From an uncultured Flavihumibacter sp. (GTDB lineage Bacteria; Bacteroidota; Bacteroidia; Chitinophagales; Chitinophagaceae), in NCBI GenBank assembly GCA_902168105.1, contig CABHOY010000024.1, positions 149,564 through 213,563 on the forward strand: a DNA stretch of 64,000 nucleotides, in the 5' to 3' direction. Position numbers and translations under genes: made by a program. Positions 18,179 to 25,844 of the stretch are shown here, in pieces. Position 1 is the stretch's first letter, and each line of letters opens with the position of its first letter. The notes beneath the pieces are model-generated. The model was not told the origin of the DNA and searched no databases. It saw only the letters and a list, made by a program, of their open reading frames with translations.

Positions 18179-18210
18179 CAAAAATAGCTTTCCGCAGGCA
18201 ATACCTCCAA
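18179..18210 (-). promoter_or_regulatory. Promoter of the DUF47-PiT operon
   Basis: On the minus strand TTGG (18210-18207), a 20-base spacer and a perfect TATTTTTG (18186-18179) match the Bacteroidota TTTG / TAnnTTTG housekeeping promoter. Transcription would start about 15 bases before the DUF47 ATG at 18156, which supports that start. No 11-bp repeats face this way, so this operon looks constitutive, unlike the divergent promoter beside it. Confidence 0.7.
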
Positions 18211-18223
18211 GAAAATATTATCC

Positions 18224-18279
18224 TTAATAATTCCTTAACACTGGATTAATATAAAAGTAATATAGCAATTTTTTCTTTG
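18224..18279 (+). promoter_or_regulatory. Pho-box-like promoter A (phosphoesterase gene)
   Basis: Four half-sites at an exact 11-bp period, TTAATA 18224, TTAACA 18235, TTAATA 18246 and GTAATA 18257, are followed 15 bp after the last start by TTTCTTTG (18272-18279), a -7 element with one mismatch to TAnnTTTG. No -33 box is seen, as expected if an activator replaces it. It drives the phosphoesterase gene at 18402 through a leader of about 115 bases that can fold (GGCTG...CAGCC). Confidence 0.7.
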
Positions 18280-18401
18280 TATTGTGAAAAAGGCTGTGTG
18301 TTTCAAGGATTTCCCTACACCTGCAGCCGTTTTCAGCGGACTAAACTATTTTTAACCAAACCTAACAACTGCCCGGTTTTTTCGGTTCAATCCTCATTAA
18401 A

Positions 18402-19238
18402 ATGTCTGAAAAGCGCCCTCTTGATATTGTTGTGATATCTGATGTACATCTCGGAATTTATGGTTGTCACGCCAAGGAACTGGTCCAGTACCTGGATAGC
18501 ATTGATCCTAAAATATTGGTTTTGAACGGAGATATCATCGATATCTGGCAGTTCAGCAAGCGTTACTTCCCAAAAGCACATACCAAAGTGATCCGCCGGA
18601 TACTGAAAATGACCGGAAAAGGGACAGAAGTATATTATCTGACCGGTAATCATGACGAAGCCCTGCGCAAATTTGCCGGCTTCGGACTGGGTAACCTGGT
18701 CATCGATAATAAGCTGATCCTTGAGGTAGACGGCAAAAGACATTGGTTCTTCCATGGAGACGTATACGATGTAACAATGAAGAACTCCAAATGGCTGGCA
18801 AAGCTGGGAGGGAAAGGGTATGACCTGTTAATTATTATTAATAGGTTGGTAAATAATATTTTAGAGCGCATGGGGAAAGAGAAGATGAGCTTTTCCAAGA
18901 AGGTAAAAAATGGCGTGAAGCAGGCGGTAAAGTTTATTTCTGATTTCGAACAGGTGGTTGCCGAAATAGCGATCGATAAAGAATTTGATGTAGTATGCTG
19001 TGGACACATCCATCAGCCTATCATAAAAGAAATAGCGCATAATGGTAAATCTGTTACTTATCTGAACTCCGGAGACTGGGTGGAAAGCCTGACCTCACTG
19101 GAGTACACCAACGGTCAATGGTCGCTTTACCAATACCCCGTATCCAAAACACGTGTTGTATTACCGGAAGAGGAAGAAGAAGGGTCAATGATGCCCTGGG
19201 GAGATATTTCCAAGGTGATCAGCTTCCCTCAACAATAG
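18402..19238 (+). CDS. Calcineurin-like phosphoesterase, PlcP/LpxH-like
   Basis: This 278-residue cytoplasmic metallophosphoesterase has all five metal motifs: D14-x-H16 in SDVHLG, G43-D44 in NGDIID, G82-N-H84-D85-E, H118-G-D120 and G201-H-I-H204. Automatic annotation would call it UDP-2,3-diacylglucosamine diphosphatase (LpxH-type, lipid A synthesis). Several features recall the related PlcP phospholipases, which strip phosphate head groups from membrane lipids during phosphate starvation in rhizobia and marine bacteria: the long insert with KNSKWLAKLGGKGYDLLI and NRLVNNIL, and the end YLNSGDWVESLTSLEY. The promoter carries four 11-bp direct repeats of Pho-box type. I infer a lipid-remodelling role but cannot exclude an LpxH-like function from sequence alone. 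Confidence 0.8.
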   Translation: MSEKRPLDIVVISDVHLGIYGCHAKELVQYLDSIDPKILVLNGDIIDIWQFSKRYFPKAHTKVIRRILKMTGKGTEVYYLTGNHDEALRKFAGFGLGNLVIDNKLILEVDGKRHWFFHGDVYDVTMKNSKWLAKLGGKGYDLLIIINRLVNNILERMGKEKMSFSKKVKNGVKQAVKFISDFEQVVAEIAIDKEFDVVCCGHIHQPIIKEIAHNGKSVTYLNSGDWVESLTSLEYTNGQWSLYQYPVSKTRVVLPEEEEEGSMMPWGDISKVISFPQQ

Positions 19239-19260
19239 CTCATATATAAACCGTTGTTAT

Positions 19261-19326
19261 TTAACAATTATTTATGATATAATAACAACTGCTTAATATT
19301 CACTTAATACTGAGCTATTAATATTG
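19261..19326 (+). promoter_or_regulatory. Pho-box-like promoter B (136-residue gene)
   Basis: Half-sites ATAACA 19282, TTAATA 19293 and TTAATA 19304 are spaced 11 bp, and TAATATTG (19319-19326), one mismatch from TAnnTTTG, begins exactly 15 bp after the last. A further TTAACA at 19261 lies about two helical turns upstream. An 8-bp inverted repeat (GTTGTTAT 19253 / ATAACAAC 19282) overlaps the box. It drives the gene at 19376 with a leader of about 45 bases. Confidence 0.6.
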
Positions 19327-19375
19327 TGATATTATATCCAGTGATCCGACTGGTAATGCTAACATAAATAGTAAG

Positions 19376-19786
19376 ATGAAAGTATTGAAGTTACATCCTC
19401 TGATGACGGTCTCCCTGTTACAAATGCAGTTTCAGCGACTACTCTCCTGCAATATTGCAGTTTACATGCGTAATTCACCTGCTAATGCATTTGATACATT
19501 AGGTGAAGCTGGTTTTCCTGAAGAAATGCTGATTGAATTTCCAATAGATGAAACTTTAAGCCTCCGGGAGTTTGAAGAAGAACTGGAAGACAAATTCAAT
19601 TTTACACTGGAGCTTTGTAATAAGGACCATAAGCCCTTTACAAACAAAAGTATGCACCTGTTCCAATTAATCGCTTCTTTATCAGATGGTATGAAGCATA
19701 ATAATGAATATAACGCGCAACTGGATATCACACTTGAAAGGTTGTTGAATAATAACCGTCAGGGACCGCAGCAGATTGCCTGCTGA
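19376..19786 (+). CDS. Hypothetical protein under Pho-box-like control
   Basis: I do not recognise this 136-residue protein. It starts MKVLKLHPLMTVSLLQMQFQRLL and lacks a convincing signal peptide or membrane helix. The middle is acidic and leucine-rich (ETLSLREFEEELEDKFNF), and the C-terminus is basic and Asn/Gln-rich, ending in Cys. It looks like a small soluble helical protein of cytoplasmic type. It is monocistronic, with its own promoter bearing three 11-bp-spaced half-sites (19282-19309) that match those before its neighbours. Codon use looks like that of a real gene of the host. A role in the response that controls the neighbouring TonB receptor and phosphoesterase is likely but unspecified. 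Confidence 0.7.
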   Translation: MKVLKLHPLMTVSLLQMQFQRLLSCNIAVYMRNSPANAFDTLGEAGFPEEMLIEFPIDETLSLREFEEELEDKFNFTLELCNKDHKPFTNKSMHLFQLIASLSDGMKHNNEYNAQLDITLERLLNNNRQGPQQIAC

Positions 19787-19862
19787 TACGGATGTTTTTA
19801 GCATTACCGCCCCTAACTTATTTATTATTACTATCCTGTGAAACCTGACTATCCTGAACGTG

Positions 19863-19947
19863 TTAACTATTTTTTAATCATTCCTTAACAATTAACATTC
19901 TGGTAACCTTCCTGTAACACTGCGGTAACACACCCACGATAGTTTTG
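19863..19947 (+). promoter_or_regulatory. Pho-box-like promoter C, seven half-sites (TonB receptor)
   Basis: Two phased tracts occur: TTAACT 19863, TTAATC 19874, TTAACA 19885, and then TTAACA 19892, GTAACC 19903, GTAACA 19914, GTAACA 19925. Within each tract the period is exactly 11 bp; the tracts are shifted by 7 bp. A perfect TAGTTTTG (19940-19947) starts 15 bp after the last half-site. The GTG start of the receptor is about 35 bases downstream of the expected start of transcription. This is the largest array in the window. Confidence 0.8.
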
Positions 19948-19985
19948 CGCCTGTAATTCAATCAAGTCACTGAATCAGCTATATC

Positions 19986-22766
19986 GTGAAACATTCTTTC
20001 GTGTCTGCACTGTTATGTGTTTGCCTTCTTTTGAGTTCCTTCCTTTCCGCGTTTGCTGTAGATAATGGGAAAGTAACCGGTAAAGTAACCGACCAGAAAA
20101 GCGGAGAAGCCCTTATAGGCGTTACCGTTATTGTTCAAGGTACTTCTACAGGTGCAGTTACCGACGTTGAAGGTCGTTATACATTAAATCTTGCTCCCGG
20201 TACGTATACACTGGAATTCAAGTACATGGGTTATCAAACCAAAGCTGTAAGCGAGGTAGTGGTAAAACAAGGTACACCTACACAGTTGCCTGTGATCATG
20301 GATGAACCTAAATCGAAAGACCTGAAGGAAGTAGTGATCAGGGGTTCATTCAAGCAGGAAACGATCAATGCCTTATATACTGCGCAGAAGAATAACATAG
20401 CTGTATCCAGCGGTATCTCTGCAGAGCAGATCAAAGCATCTCCCGATAAAAATACCGGTGAGGTATTAAAACGTGTGAGTGGTGCAAGTATCCAGGATAA
20501 TAAATTCGTAGTAGTACGTGGTTTAACTGACCGTTATAACAACGCTACCATGAACAACGTACTGTTGCCAAGCACTGAGCCTGACAGAAAATCTTTCTCT
20601 TTCGATATCATTCCTTCCGGTTTGATCGATAACATGGTGATCAACAAAACCGCTACTCCTGATAAGCCAGGTGACTTTGCAGGTGGTTTGATCCAGGTGA
20701 GTACTAAAGATTTTCCTGAAGAGAAATTTGTAACAGCGTCTGTAGGTATGTCCGTAAATACACTGTCTACATTTAAAGATGCAAAGACAGGTGTGAGAGG
20801 TGGTACTGATTACTGGACGTTTGATGACGGTTCGAGGAAATTACCTTCGAGTGTTCCCGCTAATTCCAATGACTTCAATGATTTGTCTGGAAAAGCAAAA
20901 GATGATCTGAACAGATCATTTAAGAACAATTGGAAGGTGTCAAAAACCACAGTTGCTCCTGGTAGTAATTTGCAATTGACTGCGGGTAATACCAAATATT
21001 ATGGCGAACACAAGCTGGGTTATGTGTTTTCCCTTACACATAACCATAGTGAACGTAATGAATTTGCTGAGCGTAATGACTATGATATAGACAATAATGT
21101 ATATAAACGTCATAATATTGATACTACCAATAAATATTCAAGTTCTTTAGGTGCCGTAGCCAACTTTGCTTACAGTTATAAAAACAGTAAGATCTCGTTC
21201 AAGAATATTTACAATCGTATATTGGATAATACTACTATCCTACGCCAGTTTGCAACTGATCCTAATCCTCCATTCCACTATGTGAGCCAATCCTCTATGC
21301 TTGCTTTGGTAGAACGCTATGTGTTATCTTCTACTTTACAGGGAGAGCATGGTATTGGAAAGAATAAAAAGTTTGAATGGTTGGTGAACTATTCCAATAC
21401 GAACAGGCAGGACCCTGATATTCGCATCTCCAACTATACAGATGGTCATGCTATTATCAACCAGCCAGTAAATGGTGGTTCTTCACGTGGTTTCTTCAAA
21501 GTTAAGGACGATATATTAAATGGAGGTGCTTCCTATCAGTTTCCAATAGTGAAGGAGAACAAGAACCATACTCTTAAAGTAGGTGTGTTTGAACAGTATA
21601 GAAAACGTTATTCTAGCTATCGTCCATTATCATACCAGTCAGCTCCGGGATTCCCATATGAGAAACTGGCAGCTTCGCCGTATGAATTATTTACCAACGA
21701 GAACCTGGGAAGTAATAGTATTTACCTGAGAGACGATGCATCACTTGCTGGTACTTACGATGCAAAGACAAACCTGTCTGCCGGGTATTTCATGTTTGAT
21801 AACTTTATTTCGAAGAAATTAAGGGTAATATGGGGACTGCGCTTCGAGTCTTATAAACAACAGTTGAAGCCTATATATAATGCTGCAACATTTACTACAG
21901 ATACAGTATATAATAGCTTTCTGCCTTCAGCCAACTTTGTCTATTCATTGACAGATAAAACAAACCTCCGTTTATCATACTCTAATACTGTTGCAAGACC
22001 AGAGTTAAGAGAAATTGCTTCTTTCAGTTTCTATGACTTCCTGAATACAGCAGCTGTTTTTGGAAATCCAAGTTTAAAGCAAACACGTATTAGCAACATA
22101 GACTTGCGATATGAATTGTATCCAGGTGCTGGAGAAACTTTTGCAGTAGCAGCTTTTTATAAGAAATTCAAAAACCCTATTTCAGAAGCATGGTATAGTC
22201 TCGATAATAACGATCGTACTTATATTAATCTGGATAATGCCAATACATTTGGTGCGGAAATAGAAGCTCGTAAGAATCTTCAGTTTGTAATGGGTAATTG
22301 GGGGAAGAATTCATACGTTTTCATAAACGGAGCTTACATTCATTCTTCTATTAAGAACCCGAACCAAACCGTGCGTAATATTAATGGTGAAAAAAGGGCG
22401 ATGCCGGGTCAGTCTCCTTACCTGATCAATGCTGGTTTGCAGATTAATAATCCGAATAATGATATGGGTATGACTATCCTGTACAACAGGATTGGTTCAA
22501 GGATTAATATTGTGGGTGATGATAGCAGTAATAAACTTGACATTTTTGAGAATTCAAGAAATCTGCTTGATCTGCAATTGAGCAAACGCTTGTTCAAAAA
22601 GAATGCGGAACTGAAGCTTAATATATCTGACATTTTAAACAATCCTTACTTGCTGTATCAAAACAAGGATAACAAGAAGAGTTATTCTAAAGGGACAGAC
22701 TATATATTCTATACTTACAAATACGGAACAAACTTCTCATTAAGTTTCTCTTATACCTTCCATTAA
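19986..22766 (+). CDS. TonB-dependent receptor with regulatory N-domain
   Basis: This 926-residue outer-membrane receptor would bring a ligand into the periplasm using TonB energy. It has a signal peptide (MKHSFVSALLCVCLLLSSFLSAFA), then a carboxypeptidase-regulatory-like beta-sandwich (about residues 28-108, GKVTGKVTDQKSGEALIGVTV), a plug domain (about 115-260, with RVSGASIQDNKFVVVRGLTDRY) and a beta barrel to the end. The start codon is GTG at 19986. The promoter carries seven 11-bp-phased half-sites, so strong induction under one condition, possibly phosphate limitation, is expected. The next gene, a lipoprotein 82 bases downstream without an intervening terminator, is probably co-transcribed and may be its surface partner, although it is not a SusD. 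The ligand is unknown. Confidence 0.9.
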   Translation: MKHSFVSALLCVCLLLSSFLSAFAVDNGKVTGKVTDQKSGEALIGVTVIVQGTSTGAVTDVEGRYTLNLAPGTYTLEFKYMGYQTKAVSEVVVKQGTPTQLPVIMDEPKSKDLKEVVIRGSFKQETINALYTAQKNNIAVSSGISAEQIKASPDKNTGEVLKRVSGASIQDNKFVVVRGLTDRYNNATMNNVLLPSTEPDRKSFSFDIIPSGLIDNMVINKTATPDKPGDFAGGLIQVSTKDFPEEKFVTASVGMSVNTLSTFKDAKTGVRGGTDYWTFDDGSRKLPSSVPANSNDFNDLSGKAKDDLNRSFKNNWKVSKTTVAPGSNLQLTAGNTKYYGEHKLGYVFSLTHNHSERNEFAERNDYDIDNNVYKRHNIDTTNKYSSSLGAVANFAYSYKNSKISFKNIYNRILDNTTILRQFATDPNPPFHYVSQSSMLALVERYVLSSTLQGEHGIGKNKKFEWLVNYSNTNRQDPDIRISNYTDGHAIINQPVNGGSSRGFFKVKDDILNGGASYQFPIVKENKNHTLKVGVFEQYRKRYSSYRPLSYQSAPGFPYEKLAASPYELFTNENLGSNSIYLRDDASLAGTYDAKTNLSAGYFMFDNFISKKLRVIWGLRFESYKQQLKPIYNAATFTTDTVYNSFLPSANFVYSLTDKTNLRLSYSNTVARPELREIASFSFYDFLNTAAVFGNPSLKQTRISNIDLRYELYPGAGETFAVAAFYKKFKNPISEAWYSLDNNDRTYINLDNANTFGAEIEARKNLQFVMGNWGKNSYVFINGAYIHSSIKNPNQTVRNINGEKRAMPGQSPYLINAGLQINNPNNDMGMTILYNRIGSRINIVGDDSSNKLDIFENSRNLLDLQLSKRLFKKNAELKLNISDILNNPYLLYQNKDNKKSYSKGTDYIFYTYKYGTNFSLSFSYTFH

Positions 22767-22848
22767 TAAGTTGATCATTTCATAACACACAGCTAATATT
22801 CGTATAACATTTAAATCATTTTTTTGACAAAATTTAATTTCTAATTCT

Positions 22849-24324
22849 ATGAGAAAAAAGAGTACATCGGTTTTGCTTATGGCCGCTGCTTTAGCTACAA
22901 CTTTTGTAGCTTGTAAAGATGATGAAAAAGTGACACCAACACCTGATAAGCCAAAATCAACTGTTGAATTAAAAGGAAAAATCACTGCAGACAGAACCCT
23001 GTCAAAAGATACTATCTACCTGATGAAGGAATATGTTTACGTTGTAAACAATGCAACGCTGACTATTCAGGCTGGTACGACAATTCTTGGTGGTTCAATC
23101 AGCTCTACCACTGGTGGTACGCTGATCATCACTGCCGGTGCAAAGCTGATGGCGAAAGGTACAGCTGATGCTCCAATCGTATTCACATCTGCTAAAGCTC
23201 CAGGTGCACGTGCTAAAGGAGACTGGGGTGGTATCATCCTGTTAGGTAAAGGAAGCACCAACAGACCTTTAGATAAGAGAAAAGTAGAAGGTTTACAGTT
23301 TGCTGATGCTACTGTTAACTTTACCTACGGTAACCCTTCTGGCGACGCTCAGGGTAATGACAATGATAACTCAGGTACATTACAATATGTAAGGGTTGAA
23401 TTCGGTGGTATTCCACTGGCAGAAACTCCAGACAACGAAGTAAATGGTGTAACTTTCTACGCGGTTGGTGCTGGTACTACTGTTGACCACGTACAGGTTA
23501 GTTACTCTGGTGACGATGCTTTCGAATGGTTCGGCGGTAACGTAAATTGTAAATACCTGGTGGCTTACGGTACACTGGATGATAACTTTGACATGGATAG
23601 CGGTTTCAGAGGTAAACTGCAGTTCTGCGTTGCGTTGCTGGATCCAGCAATTTCAGACGTGGTAAGTCTGTCAAACGGTCTGGAAGTAGATAACCTGAAT
23701 GGTGCAAATACATCAGTTCCTTTCACTCACCCTATTATTTCAAACTTAACTATCGTAGGTCCTGGTTCTGCTACCGGTGCTGGTGACTATTTCTACTCTG
23801 GCGCAAGATGGAGAAGAGGTTCTACTTTCACTGTAGCTAACTCTATCTTCTCTGGCTATCCAGTAGCAACTGATGTAGAAGGTAAAACTGCACAGGATTC
23901 ATTATCTGCTGGCAACTCTAAAGTTACAAATTCAATATTCCAGGCTTCTGGTATCAGCCCTATATCTAGCTCCCGTGGTAATGGCGGTACTGCTATCGGT
24001 CCAGTATTATTTGATGCCGATAACAAAGATGCTAACTATCTGACTGGTAATGATATCAAGAATTTGATTATCACAGTAGCAAGCAAAAACGATACGCTGA
24101 AAACACTTGCTGACGTATTCGCTAAAGTTCCTGCTGCTGCGGCTTATAAAGCTACTAACACTGAGTTCGCTCTGAAGACAGCAAAAGCTGCTGTATTCTC
24201 TGCTGAATTCGATGCTTTCTTCGATAAAGTTAACTATGTTGGTGCAGTAGATCCTGCTAATCCTTGGACTAAACAATCCTGGATTAACTGGGCTCCTAAC
24301 GAAACTGTTTACGTAACAGAATAA
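22849..24324 (+). CDS. Lipoprotein with parallel beta-helix-like domain, TonB-receptor partner
   Basis: This 491-residue lipoprotein has a type II signal (MRKKSTSVLLMAAALATTFVAC, Cys22) and then a Thr/Pro-rich linker (about 30-40). The body begins with ADRTLSKDTIYLMKEYVYVVNNATLTIQAGTTI and shows recurring short beta turns rich in Gly, Asn and Asp, as in right-handed beta-helix proteins. The segment GDAQGNDNDNSGTLQYVRVEFGG is typical of a lipoprotein family commonly seen behind TonB receptors in Bacteroidota, with no assigned biochemical role. It would sit on the outer membrane. It follows the receptor by 82 bases and ends in a strong terminator, so the two form an operon. Catalytic residues for a phosphatase are not apparent. 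Confidence 0.8.
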   Translation: MRKKSTSVLLMAAALATTFVACKDDEKVTPTPDKPKSTVELKGKITADRTLSKDTIYLMKEYVYVVNNATLTIQAGTTILGGSISSTTGGTLIITAGAKLMAKGTADAPIVFTSAKAPGARAKGDWGGIILLGKGSTNRPLDKRKVEGLQFADATVNFTYGNPSGDAQGNDNDNSGTLQYVRVEFGGIPLAETPDNEVNGVTFYAVGAGTTVDHVQVSYSGDDAFEWFGGNVNCKYLVAYGTLDDNFDMDSGFRGKLQFCVALLDPAISDVVSLSNGLEVDNLNGANTSVPFTHPIISNLTIVGPGSATGAGDYFYSGARWRRGSTFTVANSIFSGYPVATDVEGKTAQDSLSAGNSKVTNSIFQASGISPISSSRGNGGTAIGPVLFDADNKDANYLTGNDIKNLIITVASKNDTLKTLADVFAKVPAAAAYKATNTEFALKTAKAAVFSAEFDAFFDKVNYVGAVDPANPWTKQSWINWAPNETVYVTE

Positions 24325-24348
24325 TTTTTGTATATAACTGCTTGTCAG

Positions 24349-24384
24349 GAGGGATGGACCTTTATGGTTCGTCCCTCTTTTTTT
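24349..24384 (+). terminator. Intrinsic terminator of the receptor-lipoprotein operon
   Basis: A 12-bp stem (24349-24360 with 24366-24377, two G-U pairs) has a 5-base loop and is followed by seven T, 24 bases after the lipoprotein stop. Confidence 0.9.
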
Positions 24385-24474
24385 GTTAATAATTTAGTAA
24401 TACTGCGATCCTCATGCAGTATAAAAAAGTGGGTATCTTATACCCGATAAATTTTTATAATAAAACCCTATTTC

Positions 24475-25686
24475 ATGAAACCCACATTGAGATTTGTTAC
24501 CTTGCTCTTATTGAGCACTTCATTTATTTATTCCTGTAAAAAAGAAGAAAAACCAATTGTTGACAACACCACAACGGCGGAAATTAAGCCCGACCCGGCG
24601 TTATATACCAAACTTCTTGGTATGGGATTTAAGAAAGAAAACATTAAAGAAACGAAAGGTTACTACCAGGTAGAGGGCGATCTGTTATTTGAAAAGTTTA
24701 CAACAGATACCACTTACCTGGACACTTTTTTTCATTTAATACCAACACCAACATCTGCTGGAGGCCGGCAGATTGCAGGTACGCCAAATGACGGCGCACA
24801 TTATCAGTGGCCGTCAATTGTCTCTACGTCAAATGTAGAGAACATAAGAGTATTTGTGGATCCTTCTTTATGGCCCTTATTTTGGACAGACAAATTGCAT
24901 GCAGCGATCGGTAAATGGGCGGCTGTCCAAAATTGTAAGATCAATTTCACCCATGTACCAAATTCAATGAAGGTGGCAACTGGAAATGACGTTGTGGTGA
25001 TGCCTGACGGTGGAGAATTGGATAACTATACTTTGGCTGTTTCTCAGGTTCCGGGGAACGGAAAAACCGGTAGCTATATCAAGATAAACACGGACTTTTA
25101 TAATAATTATGTTTTGTCAGAATCTCAGATGATCAACACCATGGTACATGAGCTTGGACATAGCGTAGGATTGATGCATACGAATATGACCGCTCAGGAA
25201 CATGCAGAAAGTCCTCAGGCCGTTTTGATTCCAGGTACACCACTCACTGATCCTGGTTCAGTCATGAATGGCGGAACTGCTCTGAATTCTTTTAACGGGT
25301 TATCTACCTATGATCAAGTTGCAATAAGATACCTTTATCCTTATCAACCATACGATAAATGGATAACCTTCCCCGAGGGTAAGTATGGCAGTGATCCAAT
25401 GTATCCTCTTTCAGGGTATTCGCTTAATTATAGCTCAATTAATATTCAATGGAATAAAAACCTGGTTGCAGCATCATCTGTAAAACTGGAATTATACCAG
25501 AATGGAATATTGAAACGTACGATAGCAACGGCAGCACCCAATACCGGAAGCTTCCCTACAGATATTGGCCCTTACGTGGAGTATTTGGATATAGAGTATG
25601 CATTTTTTATTCAGATAAAGATCACCTCCAATGATAATCCCGCTATCAGTGACATGACTTCGATGTTCTACATCTATATACCTTGA
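24475..25686 (+). CDS. M57-type (dual-action HEIGH) metallopeptidase lipoprotein
   Basis: The 403-residue protein has a lipoprotein signal (MKPTLRFVTLLLLSTSFIYSC) followed by a Lys/Glu linker. The zinc motif H225-E-L-G-H229-S-V-G-L-M-H235 is of the metzincin type (HExxHxxGxxH), and its surroundings match the M57 or dual-action HEIGH peptidases of Bacteroidota. The N-terminal region has a conserved pattern (KLLGMGFKKENIKETKGYYQVEGDLLFEK) shared with the next gene, and the C-terminus is a beta-sandwich-like domain. It is the first of two tandem paralogues. A small palindrome (GGGTAT-CTT-ATACCC at 24431-24445) lies upstream. The substrate is unknown; it probably acts at the cell surface. Confidence 0.85.
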   Translation: MKPTLRFVTLLLLSTSFIYSCKKEEKPIVDNTTTAEIKPDPALYTKLLGMGFKKENIKETKGYYQVEGDLLFEKFTTDTTYLDTFFHLIPTPTSAGGRQIAGTPNDGAHYQWPSIVSTSNVENIRVFVDPSLWPLFWTDKLHAAIGKWAAVQNCKINFTHVPNSMKVATGNDVVVMPDGGELDNYTLAVSQVPGNGKTGSYIKINTDFYNNYVLSESQMINTMVHELGHSVGLMHTNMTAQEHAESPQAVLIPGTPLTDPGSVMNGGTALNSFNGLSTYDQVAIRYLYPYQPYDKWITFPEGKYGSDPMYPLSGYSLNYSSINIQWNKNLVAASSVKLELYQNGILKRTIATAAPNTGSFPTDIGPYVEYLDIEYAFFIQIKITSNDNPAISDMTSMFYIYIP

Positions 25687-25708
25687 TGCATTGTTATAAA
25701 TTAAACAA

Positions 25709-25736
25709 AAAGGGCAGTCTTACACGGCTGCCCTTT
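25709..25736 (+). terminator. Intrinsic terminator between the two peptidase genes
   Basis: A 9-bp stem AAAGGGCAG / CTGCCCTTT with a 10-base loop lies 22 bases past the first peptidase gene. The T-run is short (TTTCCGTTT), so termination may be partial. Confidence 0.7.
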
Positions 25737-25750
25737 CCGTTTATACGCTC

Positions 25751-25796
25751 TTAACGATTTCTTAATATTCACTTTAATACAGATACCCTAATTTAA
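25751..25796 (+). promoter_or_regulatory. Weak Pho-box-like site G (second peptidase gene)
   Basis: TTAACG 25751 and TTAATA 25762 are 11 bp apart; TTAATA at 25774 is one base out of phase (12 bp). TAATTTAA at 25789-25796, 15 bp after the last, only partly matches TAnnTTTG. The stretch CTTAATATTCACTT is shared with promoter B. It is a degenerate relative of the stronger sites, not a secure call. Confidence 0.35.
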
Positions 25797-25844
25797 TACC
25801 ATTGACAAACCCTAATATTTGTTAACTTTTAATCAAACCCTCAA

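Noticed and set aside
18286..18355. Terminator or second small RNA after promoter A
   Set aside because: The GGCTG/CAGCC hairpin has bulges and no U-run; it is more likely leader structure of the phosphoesterase mRNA.
24386..24402. Pho-box-like pair (TTAATA, GTAATA) before the first M57 peptidase
   Set aside because: Only two half-sites and no -7 element at the fixed distance.
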